A DNA stretch of 64,000 nucleotides, taken from Magnolia sinica (Eukaryota; Streptophyta; Magnoliopsida; Magnoliales; Magnoliaceae). How positions within the stretch are numbered: the first letter of the stretch is position 1; each line of letters starts with the position of its first letter. The DNA lies in the NCBI RefSeq assembly GCF_029962835.1, contig NC_080577.1, positions 3,844,001 through 3,908,000 on the forward strand, written 5' to 3'. The position numbers were made by a program, and so were the translations under genes. Positions 10,521 through 21,400 of the stretch are shown piece by piece. The notes beneath the pieces were generated by a model. It was not told where the DNA came from and did not search any database. It worked only from the letters and a program-made list of their open reading frames with translations.

Positions 10521-12299
10521 TGTCACGCCCCGAACTCGGAAACCGGGCTCACAAAATTCCCGATCACCGAATCCGGTGCCGACGGCCTCCGTAGAACCCC
10601 ATTCTCGGATCCCGACACCCATTTACCAGGTTCCGATCCTGGGATACTACAAGGAGGGTTTTAAATCATTAGTCTGATTCATAATGAGCATAACAAAAGC
10701 ATAACCCACAATCAATAAGCACAAGAACACCACTACAAAATCCACTATGATCAAAAACTTTTTAAGTACAATACGACTGAAAGAAAATAAAATACAATGT
10801 AACAAAAGAAACAGAACTCCAGAAGCTCGGCTGCACGCTCCAACTACAACGAGACTATGGCTGCGACTGCGTCCTGACGTCACCTGCACGCATCAATCGT
10901 GCATAAGCTTATGGAAAGCTTAGAGGGTGGTGTAAGTGTGTGCGCAATATAAACGTGCTCAAAATGCAAGGTCAGAGTGATGCGGAATCATGGTGATGAA
11001 ACATGAATGCAATCAGCTGTACTAAGGTTATGCGGTGCAAGATATGAATGCTATCGGCCATAACACGGCCATGCGATGCAAGATGCAACTCAAGCATGCC
11101 AATCCTCAACATGTATCAATATAGTTCTCATTCTGGATAATCACCGGGTCCAATACACTCCAAATGGCACTGCCGCTCTCCTAGCCGCAAGTAAGCGTAA
11201 GAAACCTCACTATCCGCCCGATCAATAGTCCGCCAATACCTATCCAAGACGTCGATAGCGGACCCATTCACGAGTGGTCAAACTCGGCCTAGTATTGCCC
11301 CTACCCTCGGGCGAGTAAGGCCACACTCCTTTCCAACCGACCACGACACGGTGGGAGACGCGGCCTCTGGTATTCGGCCCTCATGCGTTCGTATATCCAC
11401 TCGGTCCTCGACGTTGGAGTCATCCTCTGGTACCATCGGGTTTAGGGATTTTCACCCAGTGGACATCTATGGTGCCCGTATACTAGAATCAAATATTTCC
11501 GGTCTCCAATCCCGCCATCCACGATGTATCTGTGGAGGCTATGGCCCCGATGTCGCTAGGGCACATAGTAACTATAATCACACAAATGCAAGTGCATGAG
11601 TCACATTATCAGTCATGCAACAGTCTGTATGTACCATGCACTTATATGGGGCAACTCCGCCTATCAGGGAGCCCATAAACAGTCTGCCCAAAGGCATATG
11701 CTATGATCGGTCACTCCTCACGTCAGGCATACATATGATGCGAATGATCATGAACCATGGATCTATACTAAACATGCATATAGGGATGGGCTCTGCGTAT
11801 CACAGAAATGGGCCTAGACGGCCTGCAGAGTATAAATATGAACCTATCAGTGGCCTTATGGAGTATGACAATGCGGACATTTAACCAACATTGTCCTTAC
11901 AATGTGGACGTCAAACCAACATTGTTCCCAAGGCTTAGCCCGCCATAAAGCACCATTACACAAACCATAGGAAATCACACATTGCAATGGACTAATATAC
12001 ATCTCATTGGGCCTCGACCCATAGTTCTCAGATACATTAAATGGGCCATCTCCTATGGGCCTTATATAAATCAAGTGGGCCGCATTAGTGGGCCTTATGT
12101 ACATTGCAATGGGTCATACTCCATGAGCCTTTGAAAACATCACAATGGGTCTCGTAACATGGCCCTTATATATATCAGAGTGGGCCTCGACATCGGGCCA
12201 CCAATACGTCGAATGGGCCTAATCTCATGGGCCTTATATATATATCAAGGTGGGCCTCCCCAATGGCCAGAATTACATCAATATGGCTCCACCACATGG

Positions 12300-12650
12300 G
12301 CCTAGGGCCCACCATAATATTTATTTGAAATCCAACCTATTCATAAGGTCACTTGGACCTTGGATAAGGCCCACTGAAATGTTCATTTGAAATCCAACTT
12401 ATTCATAAGGTCACACGGGCCAGGGAGGAGGGGAACAACAATTTTCAGCTTGATCTGAAAATTCTGTGGACCCAGAAAGGGTTTCAATGGTAGAGTTCAA
12501 TTCACACTTTTTCTTGTGAAGTGGGCCGCCCGAGCGCTGGATTGACCTGATTTTTGAGGGGGGTCCATGTCAAATGGTGGCCCACCAAATGGACGGTGTG
12601 GATACAAAATATACATCATGGTGGGGCCCACAGCTGGAGCCGTGGGTCCC
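12300..12650. mobile_element. Family A fragments within the solo LTR
   Basis: Pieces with GGCCCACCATAATATTTATT, ATCCAACCTATTCATAAGGT (repeated near 12,330 and 12,395) and the right end GTGTGGATACAAAATATACA ending GTGGGGCCCAC at about 12,631. The left end is rearranged. Confidence 0.55.
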
Positions 12651-12705
12651 TGCCTCGTGGCCGCCCTTGTATTTATTTTTTATTTATTTATCTATTTATT
12701 TTTGT

Positions 12706-12985
12706 TTTGGGGCCCACCGAGATGTGATTCACAATCCAGCCCATCCATTATGTGGGTCCCATCTAAATAACCGTACAGACCAAGTTTCAACGACATCCAA
12801 AACTCAGGTAGGCCCCACCAAGTGTTTTTATATGTTTAGGAATGTCTTCACATGATTTTTAATGGTATGGCCCGATTGAGTTTCGTTTATGGCTGATTTT
12901 TGGGGTGAACGGGTGGTACATGGGGACCCTTCAAATGCACGGTGTGGATCAACGAAACACATCAAAGTGGGGCCCACAGCTGGGG
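12706..12985. mobile_element. Short Family A-type copy within the solo LTR
   Basis: The left end GGGGCCCACCGAGATGTGAT and right end ACATCAAAGTGGGGCCCAC are inverted matches about 270 bp apart. Confidence 0.55.
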
Positions 12986-13481
12986 CCGTGAGCCCCAGCT
13001 CGTCCGTCCGTCAGCAGCTGTACGGCATGGCGCTTTTTTTTTGAAATCCGGTTTTTTGCAGATTTTCTATGGTAGGGTCCACTTCAGTCCGATCCGTCCC
13101 AGCCACCGGATTCTACGACTCAAGATCGACGAAACGAGACCAATATGCAATGAGTTGTTGGCGGATGGACGGGTCAAAGTGGATTTCAATGGTGATACGT
13201 CTGTTTCTTACGGCATGGCCCGCTTGAGAACCGGATTGGTTCCAAAATTTAGCTCAACGTCTAAATTAATCCAAGGAAGAGGATAGACGGATTAGATCAA
13301 ATACTTGAATCAAGGTGGGGCCTATGTGAATGGTCCACCCCCAAAGGTTACCTTTATCCCCTTTTTTTTTTTACACACCCATGCCACTTGCCAACGTCCA
13401 GCGTCCAGGGACGCTGGACGGCATACATAAGTGTATTATTGGGGTGGGTCCCACGTAGATGTGGCCCACCAACCTATATAC

Positions 13482-13483
<2 letters not shown>

Positions 13484-13522
<39 letters not shown>

Positions 13523-13600
13523 ATATATATATATATATTATATTATATATAATACATAATATATTATATAAAATATAACATATATATATTTATATATAAA
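13484..13600. repeat. (AT)n tract and AT-rich run
   Basis: Nearly pure AT/TA dinucleotides from about 13,486 to 13,538, then AT-rich imperfect repeats to 13,600. Flanked by GTGGGTCCCAC-type words. Confidence 0.9.
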
Positions 13601-14567
13601 GCATTTAACCCACCTAGATAGTGGATGGTGTGGATCATCACCTGTAATAGAGTGGACCACACCGTCTGGTGTAGATGGACGGGGGAGATGTAACACATAT
13701 TGGTGGGATCCACACCATTACAAAGAAAGAAAGAAGGAGAGATAGAGAGAGATACACGGTGAGATAGAGGAACCCCGCCACTATGGGCCCTCTTGATTAA
13801 ATCACATACATCCAAATGGGTCCCACCAACAAGTGGGCCCTAAAATTTAAATTAATGGAAAAACACCCACCTTATCTTCCTTCTCCTAGCTCCCTTGGAC
13901 TCCTTAGCTCCTTTCCTTCACTTTTAATGGAGATTGATGAAGGATGAATGGTTGAGATTGGAGATGAGAGGGTGGGCCACACTTGAAGTTGAGAGGGAGT
14001 GTTGGATGAGTGAAATTTCTCATGGGATTTGGAAAATTTGCTAGAGAATGAGAGGGAGAGATAGAAATAATGGGTGGAGGGATGGGTGGAGTGATGGTTG
14101 TAAGAAAGAAGTGATGAGGGGTATGGTTTAGTTTGAAATTGGTGGAGAAGAGGGATGGTTGAGGTTGAAAATGAGAAAAGAGAAATGGTGAGGTGGAAAG
14201 ATGGTGGACTTTTGGAAAAAGAGGGAATGGGTGAGGTACTTTGAGGTATGGTTGCATTTATGTTTAATTAGTGGGACTAATTGTGTAGAGATTCCTTCGA
14301 AATCCGCAACGCGCGGTGTTTCTTCGGAATAAACGCTGATCGGCATCTTCTTACCTGGGTATCGGTTCGGTGCGCAAGTTACGGCGTTGGAACCGCGGCG
14401 ACGACGCGATCACCAAGACATAAGTTTCGGATCGAGCCGACGTCGGTGTGCGGGACCTGGCTTAAGATCGTGCGCAAATACCGAATACGGTGCGAAGGTT
14501 GCCGGAATTTGACCGGAAGGACCGCGGAAGCTAATGAAATGGTACGGATTAGGACACGGGTCTTACA

Positions 14568-15857
14568 GGGATTGACCGTGAAATGCATGAAAATGACCGT
14601 GAAGTAAATGAAATGAATGAAATTGATCACGAACTAATTGAAATTGACCGCAAAGTGAATCAAATGGATTTTCAACCATCGACTTAATGGAATCTTGGAA
14701 AATAACTAGGTTAGTTGGCTAAAGTAGCTTCTCCTACCCCAAAATCATATAGGGTACATCAAGTAACTAATTTTGATTTAGAAGATATTCTTGTTAAATG
14801 AATAAAGAAAGAAATGAAAAAAAGAGAGAATTTTTTTTTATTTATGCTTATATATACATATTTATATAAATATGTACTAGAGAAAATTGTAGGTAGAATA
14901 AAGTTCTCCATGTAAAAAATTTAAAAAAAGATAAAAAATTGCGTAGACTTTTACGGACTGAGTTATGGCTACGACTATAATCCGTAGCTATATCTTCGAT
15001 ACATATCGAATACACTTCGATTAATTGAAAATTGCAGGATTTTTTTATGCAAAGTCACTGGACAATTTTGAACCTTTTTCGGTTAATCGAAAGACCTTTG
15101 ATACATCGCAAAGGACATTTTGAAAAAACATGGGTTGATTATGGCTACGGTTATAATCCATAACCATATATTCTAGGCTTATTTTTTTCCTATTGTAATT
15201 CCCACCACCTTTGTGGGTTCTTTTATGAGGTATGTGTTATATCCAAATCGTCCATCTATTTGGCAAACTCGTATTAAATCTTGAGAAGAAAAATAAGATA
15301 AATTTAGCTATCAAGTGGATCAGACTGTAAAAGGCAGTGGAGGATTGAACATCTACCATTGAAACCCTTTTTAGGGGTCGCAGAAGTTTTGGATCATTAC
15401 TAAATTTGTTTTTCCTCTTCATCCAGGTCTTTGTAACCTTATGAATAGATTGGATGGAAAATAAATGCTATGGTGGGCCCTACAAAAGTTTCAACGGTGA
15501 AAATCAATTTTCTACTGCTCTTTGTGGTGTGGTCCAGTTGCTCTTTGGATATGATTTTTTTTTGGGGATAATGATCCGAAATGATCTCGAAATATGGATG
15601 AACGTTGTGGATATAATAAATACATAACTGTGGGCCCATGTAACGTTGATCTCTTTTGAACCGTTCGTACAACTCGGAGTTCGAGGACCGTCAGCGCTCG
15701 TCTTCGAGCAGCGGTCGATCCGCTTGATGGAAAAGGCAGGGGCATTTTCGACCTTTGGGAAGCGTCCGTTCAGCTGGGGCTTATTCTTGCACGGTAAGAT
15801 GAGGTGGCTTGGTCTCGTAAATGGGCCATAAATGGGTCGTACACTCGTAAATTTCTC
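14568..15857 (-). repeat. MULE right terminal inverted arm
   Basis: Reverse-complement counterpart of the left arm: satellite-like units (14,568-14,650), TCCTACCCCAAAATCATATA (14,732), an AT-rich block, TATCGAA words (about 15,000), a Family A copy, GACGGTCAGCGCTCGTC-like sequence (about 15,690), and the tip ending AAATTTCTC at 15,857. Confidence 0.9.
15190..15645. mobile_element. Family A copy inside MULE right arm
   Basis: Inverted counterpart of 5,584-6,030. It ends with ATAACTGTGGGCCCATGTAA. Confidence 0.7.
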
Positions 15858-15866
15858 GTGCTAATT
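15858..15866 (+). repeat. 9-bp target-site duplication, right copy
   Basis: GTGCTAATT directly follows the right MULE tip and is identical to 5,357-5,365. Confidence 0.95.
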
Positions 15867-17286
15867 TAATAAAATTCGTACTCTGGCTGAATACAAGCTC
15901 CATACACCGCCCACTCAGAATTACACATATAATAGCTTAAAATAAACCGACTTAATCGTGGGATCCCATGTCGGTAAGTTACACTCCAAGAATCAGGTTG
16001 GCAGACCAATTACAACCTCTGATTCGTGGACACTTGATTGTGGAAAAAACACCACTGGATATTTTCATTTTTGGCCATCAAATAATGGGTTTCATGAAAG
16101 ATACACGGCATGGTGGCCCACAAATAAACCTATGGCTATCATTCCGTCCCCACTGTTTCCGTGGTTTGGCCCACCTGAGTTTTCGATCTAGATGATTTTT
16201 TGGCGCAGGTCCTTGAGTCGAGGATAAAACCTGATGAATGGCGCAGATTTTACAAATACAGTATGTTGGGTCCCACAAAACTTGGGTGTTTCAGGCGCTG
16301 CCTAAAACAGGCGTTGCAGAGGATTTCGGTTCCAACCACCAATTAAAAAAGAGGCAGTGTTCCAACGAATCTTATCCTCGAGGAATTTTAATCATTTAGC
16401 CAAGGATGTGCACAGTATTCTCGAGTATTCAATCGGTAAAAGTAGGGATATGACTCAATGATCGAGACCGTTGATACGTTGGTCCTTCCATGCGTTGAAC
16501 ATGCTTCAAAATCTCACTTTTTGGAAATTCTTAACCTCAATCATGTGGCTCTTTAATATTTGAATGCGGATGCTTGTTGTAATAAATCGAAAGGTTTGGA
16601 CTAATATTTAAAACTGAAACTTTTGACATTGTTGACGATCCCTGGTGGGCCTAACAAATCAACGGTCTGGATCAGTGAACCATGAGCCACACTTTCTATA
16701 AAGCTACAAAACACAAAGTGAACATTCACGTAACGCGCATATTGATCCAGTGCTCCGTAGCGTCGATCCTACAATTACAAATCAGGACAATTCAACGCTC
16801 AGGTGGGACACACGTCACACACCACAGGAACGGTGTAAAATCATCAATAAAACCACTAATTTCACGTTGTGCGGCCCACCTGACGTTTGGAATAACGTGA
16901 TTTTTTTTGGAGTTCCTACATCGGTGGATGAATAAATTGGACGGTTTATAAACTCCAGAGTGGGCCACACAAACAAGTAATGGTGGGCATCCCCTCCTCC
17001 ACAGTTCCATATGGTGGGCACACGTGATGGACGGATTGGATCGCCTACACGTCTCCTCCACGTGGCGCTCGGTTAGCGGAGGCACGCTTCCTGTGCTACG
17101 CGAGTGACGCTTGTGCGGTTCTTAACGACATGAAAGGAGGGACAAAAGCGTCTTTATACACGGCAACTAATCATGGATTTACCGGCTCGGGACGGACTCC
17201 TCCTGTCTGAGGAGTTGAGTCCAAATCGCTACTTGCCTGACTGCGGGTAGTCATATGCGCACGTAAGTTTCCTGCATCGCAGAGCC
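15867..17286. other. Intergenic repeat fragments, no gene
   Basis: 15,985-16,070 carries a piece of Family C (ACAACCTCTGATTCGTGGAC). 16,090-16,280 is half of a Family A-like copy (GGCATGGTGGCCCAC ... TTGGGTCCCAC). 16,640-17,000 has further GGTGGGCC-type fragments. No coding frame is convincing. Confidence 0.5.
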
Positions 17287-17712
17287 ACGTGGGGCCCAAA
17301 TAGATGTCCATGGAAAATCCACTCCGTCCATCGGTTCTTAAAAATAATTTAAAAGGAAATGGATAAATTAACCAATAAAATAATCAAGTGGGTTACATCA
17401 TATGAAACAGTGGGAATGGAAATGCCAACCACTGAAATATTTCTCGGCCTCATTGTGATGTTTATATTCCATCCAAACCGTTCATAATGTGAATACCACG
17501 GGAATGAAGGGAAAAAATGATTATCAGCTTGATCCAAAACTTCTTTTGGCCCTAGTGTGGTTTCAATGTTCCACGTTCAATACTCACTATTTCTTGTATT
17601 GTGGCTCACTTCAGTCTTGTACATGGTTAATTTTTATATTAACATTCTAATATGATTTGGAAATAATGATGGACGGACTGGATTTTACACAGACATCTCG
17701 GAGGGCCACATA
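17287..17712. mobile_element. Family A copy
   Basis: The left end GTGGGGCCCAAATAGATGTC and right end ACAGACATCTCGGAGGGCCAC are inverted matches around the typical core (CAGCTTGATCCAAAACTTCT). Confidence 0.65.
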
Positions 17713-17819
17713 GCTTTGTGTTAGAGGAACTCTGGGAGGCAAGAAACCGAAACAAGGTGTTGCAACAAACTCGAGTCCATGTAGGCGCGGGAATATTCGA
17801 TGACGTGGGTGGAGGGATA

Positions 17820-18210
17820 TATTTGGATAAGATCCACTCCGTCCATCAGGTGGGCCACCCTGTTTTTTTGTTGGGTACCAAAAATTTGATAGATGAAAAA
17901 CTCAGATAGGCTACACCATGGGGACGGGAGGGCCCACCGTTAAATAGTCCAAATTGTGTCTGGGGTCCTCCATACTGTGTAAACTCCATCCAATCTACTC
18001 ATCTGAAGCCCACCTCCGTGATGAACGTATTCCACGAATATAAGAACATTAAAAACTTATCTAATCCACAAAAATCTAATTTAGAATTTTTAGGAACGAA
18101 TTTACACAGTTCCCTATGATTTGGCCTATATAAAATTGAATTTATTTTATTTTTAGTATCCACGGTGAAAATATGTCTGAACACCTGATGGACGGGGTGG
18201 ATCTTATTTT
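17820..18210. mobile_element. Diverged Family A-type copy upstream of PH gene
   Basis: GATCCACTCCGTCCATCAGG at the left and CCTGATGGACGGGGTGGATC at the right are near-perfect inverted ends. They lie just upstream of the proposed leader of the PH gene, so they may sit in its promoter. Confidence 0.55.
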
Positions 18211-18437
18211 ATAATCTCTCACAAGTGATTCTCGGTTAGTCGTAGGCATGCCCTCCGAATGACTCGGCGTAAGTCAGGCGATCGCAGTCTTAAAAAGCAA
18301 GGAATGATCAACTAGCTTTCGCTCTGTTCCTTTTCTGCCCTTGAAGCTTTGATTGCAGTTGACCTCTCTCTTTCTCGCTTGAATTATCGATTTCTGCAAA
18401 TACAGCCGTCTTTCTTCGAAATAATCTGCAGCCTTTA

Positions 18438-21400
18438 ATGCGATCAACCACGAGATTCTCTGCGTGTTTGATTCCGAGGAGTTCAAGAGATTCCACGGTT
18501 TGTTCTTTCTTCTGTTTTTTGTTTTTCTTTCCTTTTTATTCCCTGGGGTGCGTTTGGATGCACTATCGAATTGAATTGCAAAAATTAGTGCAATAACGTT
18601 GAAATTTGAAATGGCCAAATTGCTTAGAATTCATTATAGTAAGGGACTTAGCTTCCAATTAGGCTTGAAAGGAATGTGCTAGTGATTCACTTAATATCGT
18701 TCATCCAAAAGCAGCCTTCGGATATTGATTGAATTCGAATTTGTCGTGAATAGATTTTTTCTTTCTTTTTTTAGTAACTTGTAATGGGTTTTTGTTGAGT
18801 GGAATCTTATGATCCCTGGCATGCCGATGTGTTGAGAATACATGCTCCTCGAGTCTGTACAATGGGGCCATGGTACTGTGATTTGGACAGTTGATGTGTT
18901 GGGCCCCACAGTGGATGGACCACGCTTCGGAAATCTCCTCGGCGAGATAAAATCCAACAATTCAACTGGTGGTCTTCTAATAGATGGTTAAGAATAAAAT
19001 AGAGCAATGGTTCACATCCAATGGAAAAATAAAAAATAAAAAATCCAAAAGATTAGATTGATAGGATCTTGCAAGAATGTTGGGGCATGCTCCATCAACT
19101 CGGGGCCCATCTTAATCGTGATCACTGAATGATGGGGCCCACTTGTATAAACTCAAGGCCGAATGATGCCATACATATCTTTGGGCGTAGGTTCATATAA
19201 TCCCTTGTCTATTAAATCAATATTACAATCAAGGTTTGAAATGGGTGTGCTACATAACATATTGTTAACCACCGATGCCCTCATGTATTGCCCCGTTTCA
19301 TGCTGCTTTGAGCTGTTATGGAGCCAATGCAGATGTATTGTTCATGGGCGATACTGATACTTATCGATCGATCCTTCCCGGTTTCAGACAGTACTTAAAC
19401 CTTGATTACAATTGAAAGTTCTTACTTTATCCAAATTTTGCTTATATTAATGTTGGTTTTATGGGATTTGATTTTGTTAGCATGGAATGGATAGATTCGC
19501 GGTGGTGTGTTATTTTGGATCTCCTTTCACTAGAGTTGTTGTTTTTCTTCTTTTTCTTTTTTATACTGGGTTTTTAGTCACAGTCACATTTATCCATTTT
19601 TGTTTTAAAATATTTTATCTTGTTATAGTGTAGTGTATGGCTATTGTAGTTGCTTAGGCCATGTTTGGACACATGTATTCCAAGGGAAAAGAAAGGAAAA
19701 GGTAATGATTATTTCCATGAGCTCTATTGAAACATGGATTACATTTTTAGGGGTCTTGTTTGTATAGCAAGTGGAAATCTCATATTTTTGTGACAACAGT
19801 CAGCTAGTTTATGTTCCAGGGAATCCAAACAATGAAAAGGTGCAATGATTGCCTCGTGGAATCCTCCAATTTTCTTTGCTATCCAATCTCGGACTGTCAC
19901 ATCAATAGAAAACCGTTTTCCCATTTCCATTGATTTCCATGGAATTGGTGATATTCAAACATGCCCTTAGGGAGCATGTGAAGAAGTTGATGCATTAATA
20001 TTGCTTTCAAATGTTTGTAAAGTAACACTGTGGTAGTCATTCTTGCATTCCACATGGGCTCTAGAAAGGCATTTGGTTCCTCTTTGCCAAATTTCATGCT
20101 TGAATGGCAATGGGGCTCTAATTGGTTGATTTTTTGTTTCATTGTTTTGCCTACTGATGCAGGACAATTAACCACTTGCTCTAAAAGCTCGAACTGTTAG
20201 AGCATGGCGAATTAAGAGACCTCCCTCGTGGGCCCCGCCCACCCTGAGTGTGCCCCTGCATCCCACAGGCGACTCCACTCGAGCCCGGTATGAAAATGCC
20301 CTTGCATTAATCACTCCTGTTGAGGAGTATCGAACACGAGATCTCCTGCTCTGATACCAATTTGATGCAGGACAATTAACCACTTGCTCTAAAAGCTCAA
20401 ACTATTAAAGCATGGCGAATTAATTCCTTTATCCCATAGCCCAGGCCCCACATCTCATGGGTTAGGATCTCGGCCGAACCTCCCTCGTGGGCCCTAAATC
20501 ACATGGGTACCGCCTCACATGGGCCGCCCACCCCGAGTGTGTCCTCGCATCCCACAGGCTACCCCACTCGAGCCCGGTGTGAAATGCACATTAATCACTC
20601 ACGATGAGGAGTCTTGAATACGAGACCTGCCCCGTGGGCCCCGCCCACCTCGAGTGTGCCCCTGCATCCCACAGGCGACCCCACTCGAGCTCGGTGTGAA
20701 AATGCCCCTGCATTACCTACCGGTTCTGCTGAGGGAGGCTAATGAGATAATTCAAAGTATCATTTCAGAACAATGCATTACCTGGTTCCCAAGGGTGCAT
20801 TTGGATGCACCGTCAAATTGAGTTACAATTACCGATCAAGTAAAGTGGAGTTAACCTAGTTAATTTTCTTCATTTAGCATCCAAATTGCTGGCCTGAGTT
20901 TCAAAAAGCAATTATGTCACTTTCAAGCCAGACTTGAAAGTAATGAAACTAACTGCAATTCGAGAGCTACTTCCTCATGTGAATGCTAGGCGGAGGTATC
21001 ATTATTTTTTGTCATTCGTCTTCATGATTCAATTCCATTGTACGTCCAAATGGAGATCGAGTCATTGTCCTAGAAAGTCTCACCATGAACAGTCACTTAG
21101 TTCCCCAAATAAGTATTATCATAATACAGACTATATCTTTTGTATCGGAGTAAGAATGTAATAGGATAGCAACGGACTGTATTTTTGGCATGTCATGTAT
21201 TCAGTTACATACGCAAAGTCTCACCATGAACAGTCACTTTGTTCCCCAAATGAGTATTATCATAATACAGACTATCTTTATATCTTTTGTATCGGAGTAA
21301 GAATGTAATAGGATAGCAACGGACTGTATTTTTGGCATGTCATGTATTCAGTTACATACGCATACAAGGTCAATCTTGTTTTTGACATGACATGTGAAAT

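Larger units (their letters stand above)
10521..14567. mobile_element. Nested solo LTR (4.05 kb)
   Basis: It begins TGTCACGCCCCGAAC and ends ACGGGTCTTACA, with GGGAT duplicated on both sides (10,516-10,520 and 14,568-14,572). There is no primer-binding site, gag-pol frame or second LTR, so a single LTR left by recombination is the simplest reading. The TGTCACGCCCCG start and great length suggest a Gypsy (Tekay/Del-like) source; that lineage call is inference. It split the MULE satellite, so it is the younger insertion. Internal Family A-type fragments show later nesting. Confidence 0.85.
5366..15857. mobile_element. Mutator-like element (MULE), long-TIR, non-autonomous
   Basis: Both ends read GAGAAATTT(A/G)CGA inward and are flanked by a perfect 9-bp duplication (5,357-5,365 and 15,858-15,866). 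The arms are inverted repeats over more than 1.1 kb (about 5,366-6,730 and 15,857-14,568), and the match resumes inside the nested LTR at 10,520-10,190. The core is a 136-bp satellite plus coding-like repeats. No MuDR-type transposase frame was seen, so mobilisation would need a helper element. Removing the 4,047-bp nested LTR leaves about 6.4 kb. The GAGAAATT tip resembles known Mu ends; the family assignment rests mainly on the 9-bp duplication and tip. Confidence 0.9.

Noticed and set aside
11351..12104. Open frames inside the 10,521-14,567 element as possible gag or host genes
   Set aside because: Short, overlapping on both strands, and without zinc knuckle, protease or polymerase motifs.
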